A DNA stretch of 31,387 nucleotides, taken from contig CAZBDU010000065.1 in NCBI GenBank assembly GCA_964490725.1, positions 1 to 31,387 on the forward strand, read 5' to 3'. Shown piece by piece: positions 31,124 to 31,387 of the stretch. The translations under genes were made by a program, and so were the position numbers. The DNA comes from CAZBDU01 sp964490725. GTDB taxonomy: Bacteria > Spirochaetota > Spirochaetia > SZUA-6 > DRHE01. Position 1 is the first letter of the stretch; each line of letters starts with the position of its first letter. The notes under the pieces are model-generated. The model made no database searches. It worked only from the letters and a program-made list of their open reading frames with translations, and was not told where the DNA came from.

Positions 31124-31387
31124 GCCGTGGCAGTACTTGTACTTCCTGCCGCTCCCGCAGGGGCAGGGATCGTTGCGCCCCACCTTGGGGACGCTGCGCC
31201 TGACCTGGGCCTGCTGGGGGGCGGCCTGGGGCAGCGGACCCTCCCGCACCGCGGTGGCCACCCCGCCGCCTGAGCCTGCGCCCACGGCGCCGAACTGGCC
31301 CATCCCGGCGTGGCGCGCCGGCCCCCCGTCGCGCCCCTCCCCCCGCCGCGGCGGCGCGGCCGGCGCGCGCTTGACCGGGAAGATGAT
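31118..31387 (-). CDS. secA: Protein translocase subunit SecA, C-terminal end (5' part outside window)
   Basis: The frame is open to the right edge, so this is the last 89 residues of a longer gene on the minus strand. It starts IIFPVKRAPA, then has a Pro/Arg/Gly/Ala-rich flexible linker. It ends in the SEC-C zinc-binding motif VGRNDPCPCGSGRKYKYCHG, with Cys-x-Cys-x8-Cys-His ligands. This tail of SecA, the ATPase motor of protein export, binds SecB or the ribosome. Other proteins can carry a SEC-C motif, but the linker followed by the motif at the very C-terminus is typical of SecA. Confidence 0.82.
   Translation of the reverse strand: MIFPVKRAPAAPPRRGEGRDGGPARHAGMGQFGAVGAGSGGGVATAVREGPLPQAAPQQAQVRRSVPKVGRNDPCPCGSGRKYKYCHGR

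Noticed and set aside
1..31387. CRISPR arrays, tRNA or rRNA genes, insertion sequences and prophage genes
   Set aside because: No regularly spaced repeats, cloverleaf-like segments, transposase motifs or phage genes were seen anywhere in the window.

Overview
The window is a GC-rich bacterial chromosome segment that reads almost entirely as one very long motility locus. It most likely comes from a spirochaete (Spirochaetota, class Spirochaetia). Three things point there. The gene order fliK-flgD-flgE-flbD-motA-motB-fliL-fliM-fliY-fliO-fliP-fliQ-fliR-flhB-flhA-flhF-flhG-(small membrane protein)-fliA-fapA matches the spirochaete motility operon as I remember it. The hook protein FlgE carries Lys165, Cys178 and Asn179 at exactly the positions of the self-catalysed lysinoalanine crosslink known from Treponema denticola. 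FlhB has a long N-terminal leader. These come from reading the sequence plus family knowledge; no database search was possible.

Layout. Positions 1-7202 hold the 3' end of fliK, hook genes (flgD, flgE), flbD, stator genes (motA, motB), fliL and the switch genes fliM and fliY. Positions 7277-13128 encode the export gate (fliO, P, Q, R, flhB, flhA). Positions 13125-15202 hold the placement and number regulators flhF and flhG. Positions 15336-19540 hold a small acidic membrane protein, sigma-28 (fliA), fapA with a Jag-N domain, and two small accessory genes. Positions 19546-20761 hold the most unusual part: a stand-alone Hsp70 substrate-binding-domain protein with no ATPase domain, overlapping a J-domain/HEAT-repeat gene. 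Positions 20764-23647 hold cheW, cheA and cheY. A strong bidirectional terminator follows.

On the opposite strand, 23855-27579 encodes a PASTA-containing class B penicillin-binding protein coupled to a Maf-like (DUF115) motility glycosyltransferase. Divergent from it, 27650-31048 encodes two membrane-anchored LysM/M23 peptidases and a bactofilin-like membrane protein, a likely cell-wall or cell-shape group. The right edge holds the zinc-binding C-terminus of SecA on the minus strand.

Genes are tightly packed, many with 4-base stop/start overlaps, and no gap exceeds about 210 bases. Several AT-rich sigma-70-like promoters inside or between genes (before flbD, fliL, fliO and the pre-fliA gene, and inside cheA before cheY) suggest the long operon is re-initiated at intervals. 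I saw no tRNA, rRNA, CRISPR array, insertion sequence or phage gene.
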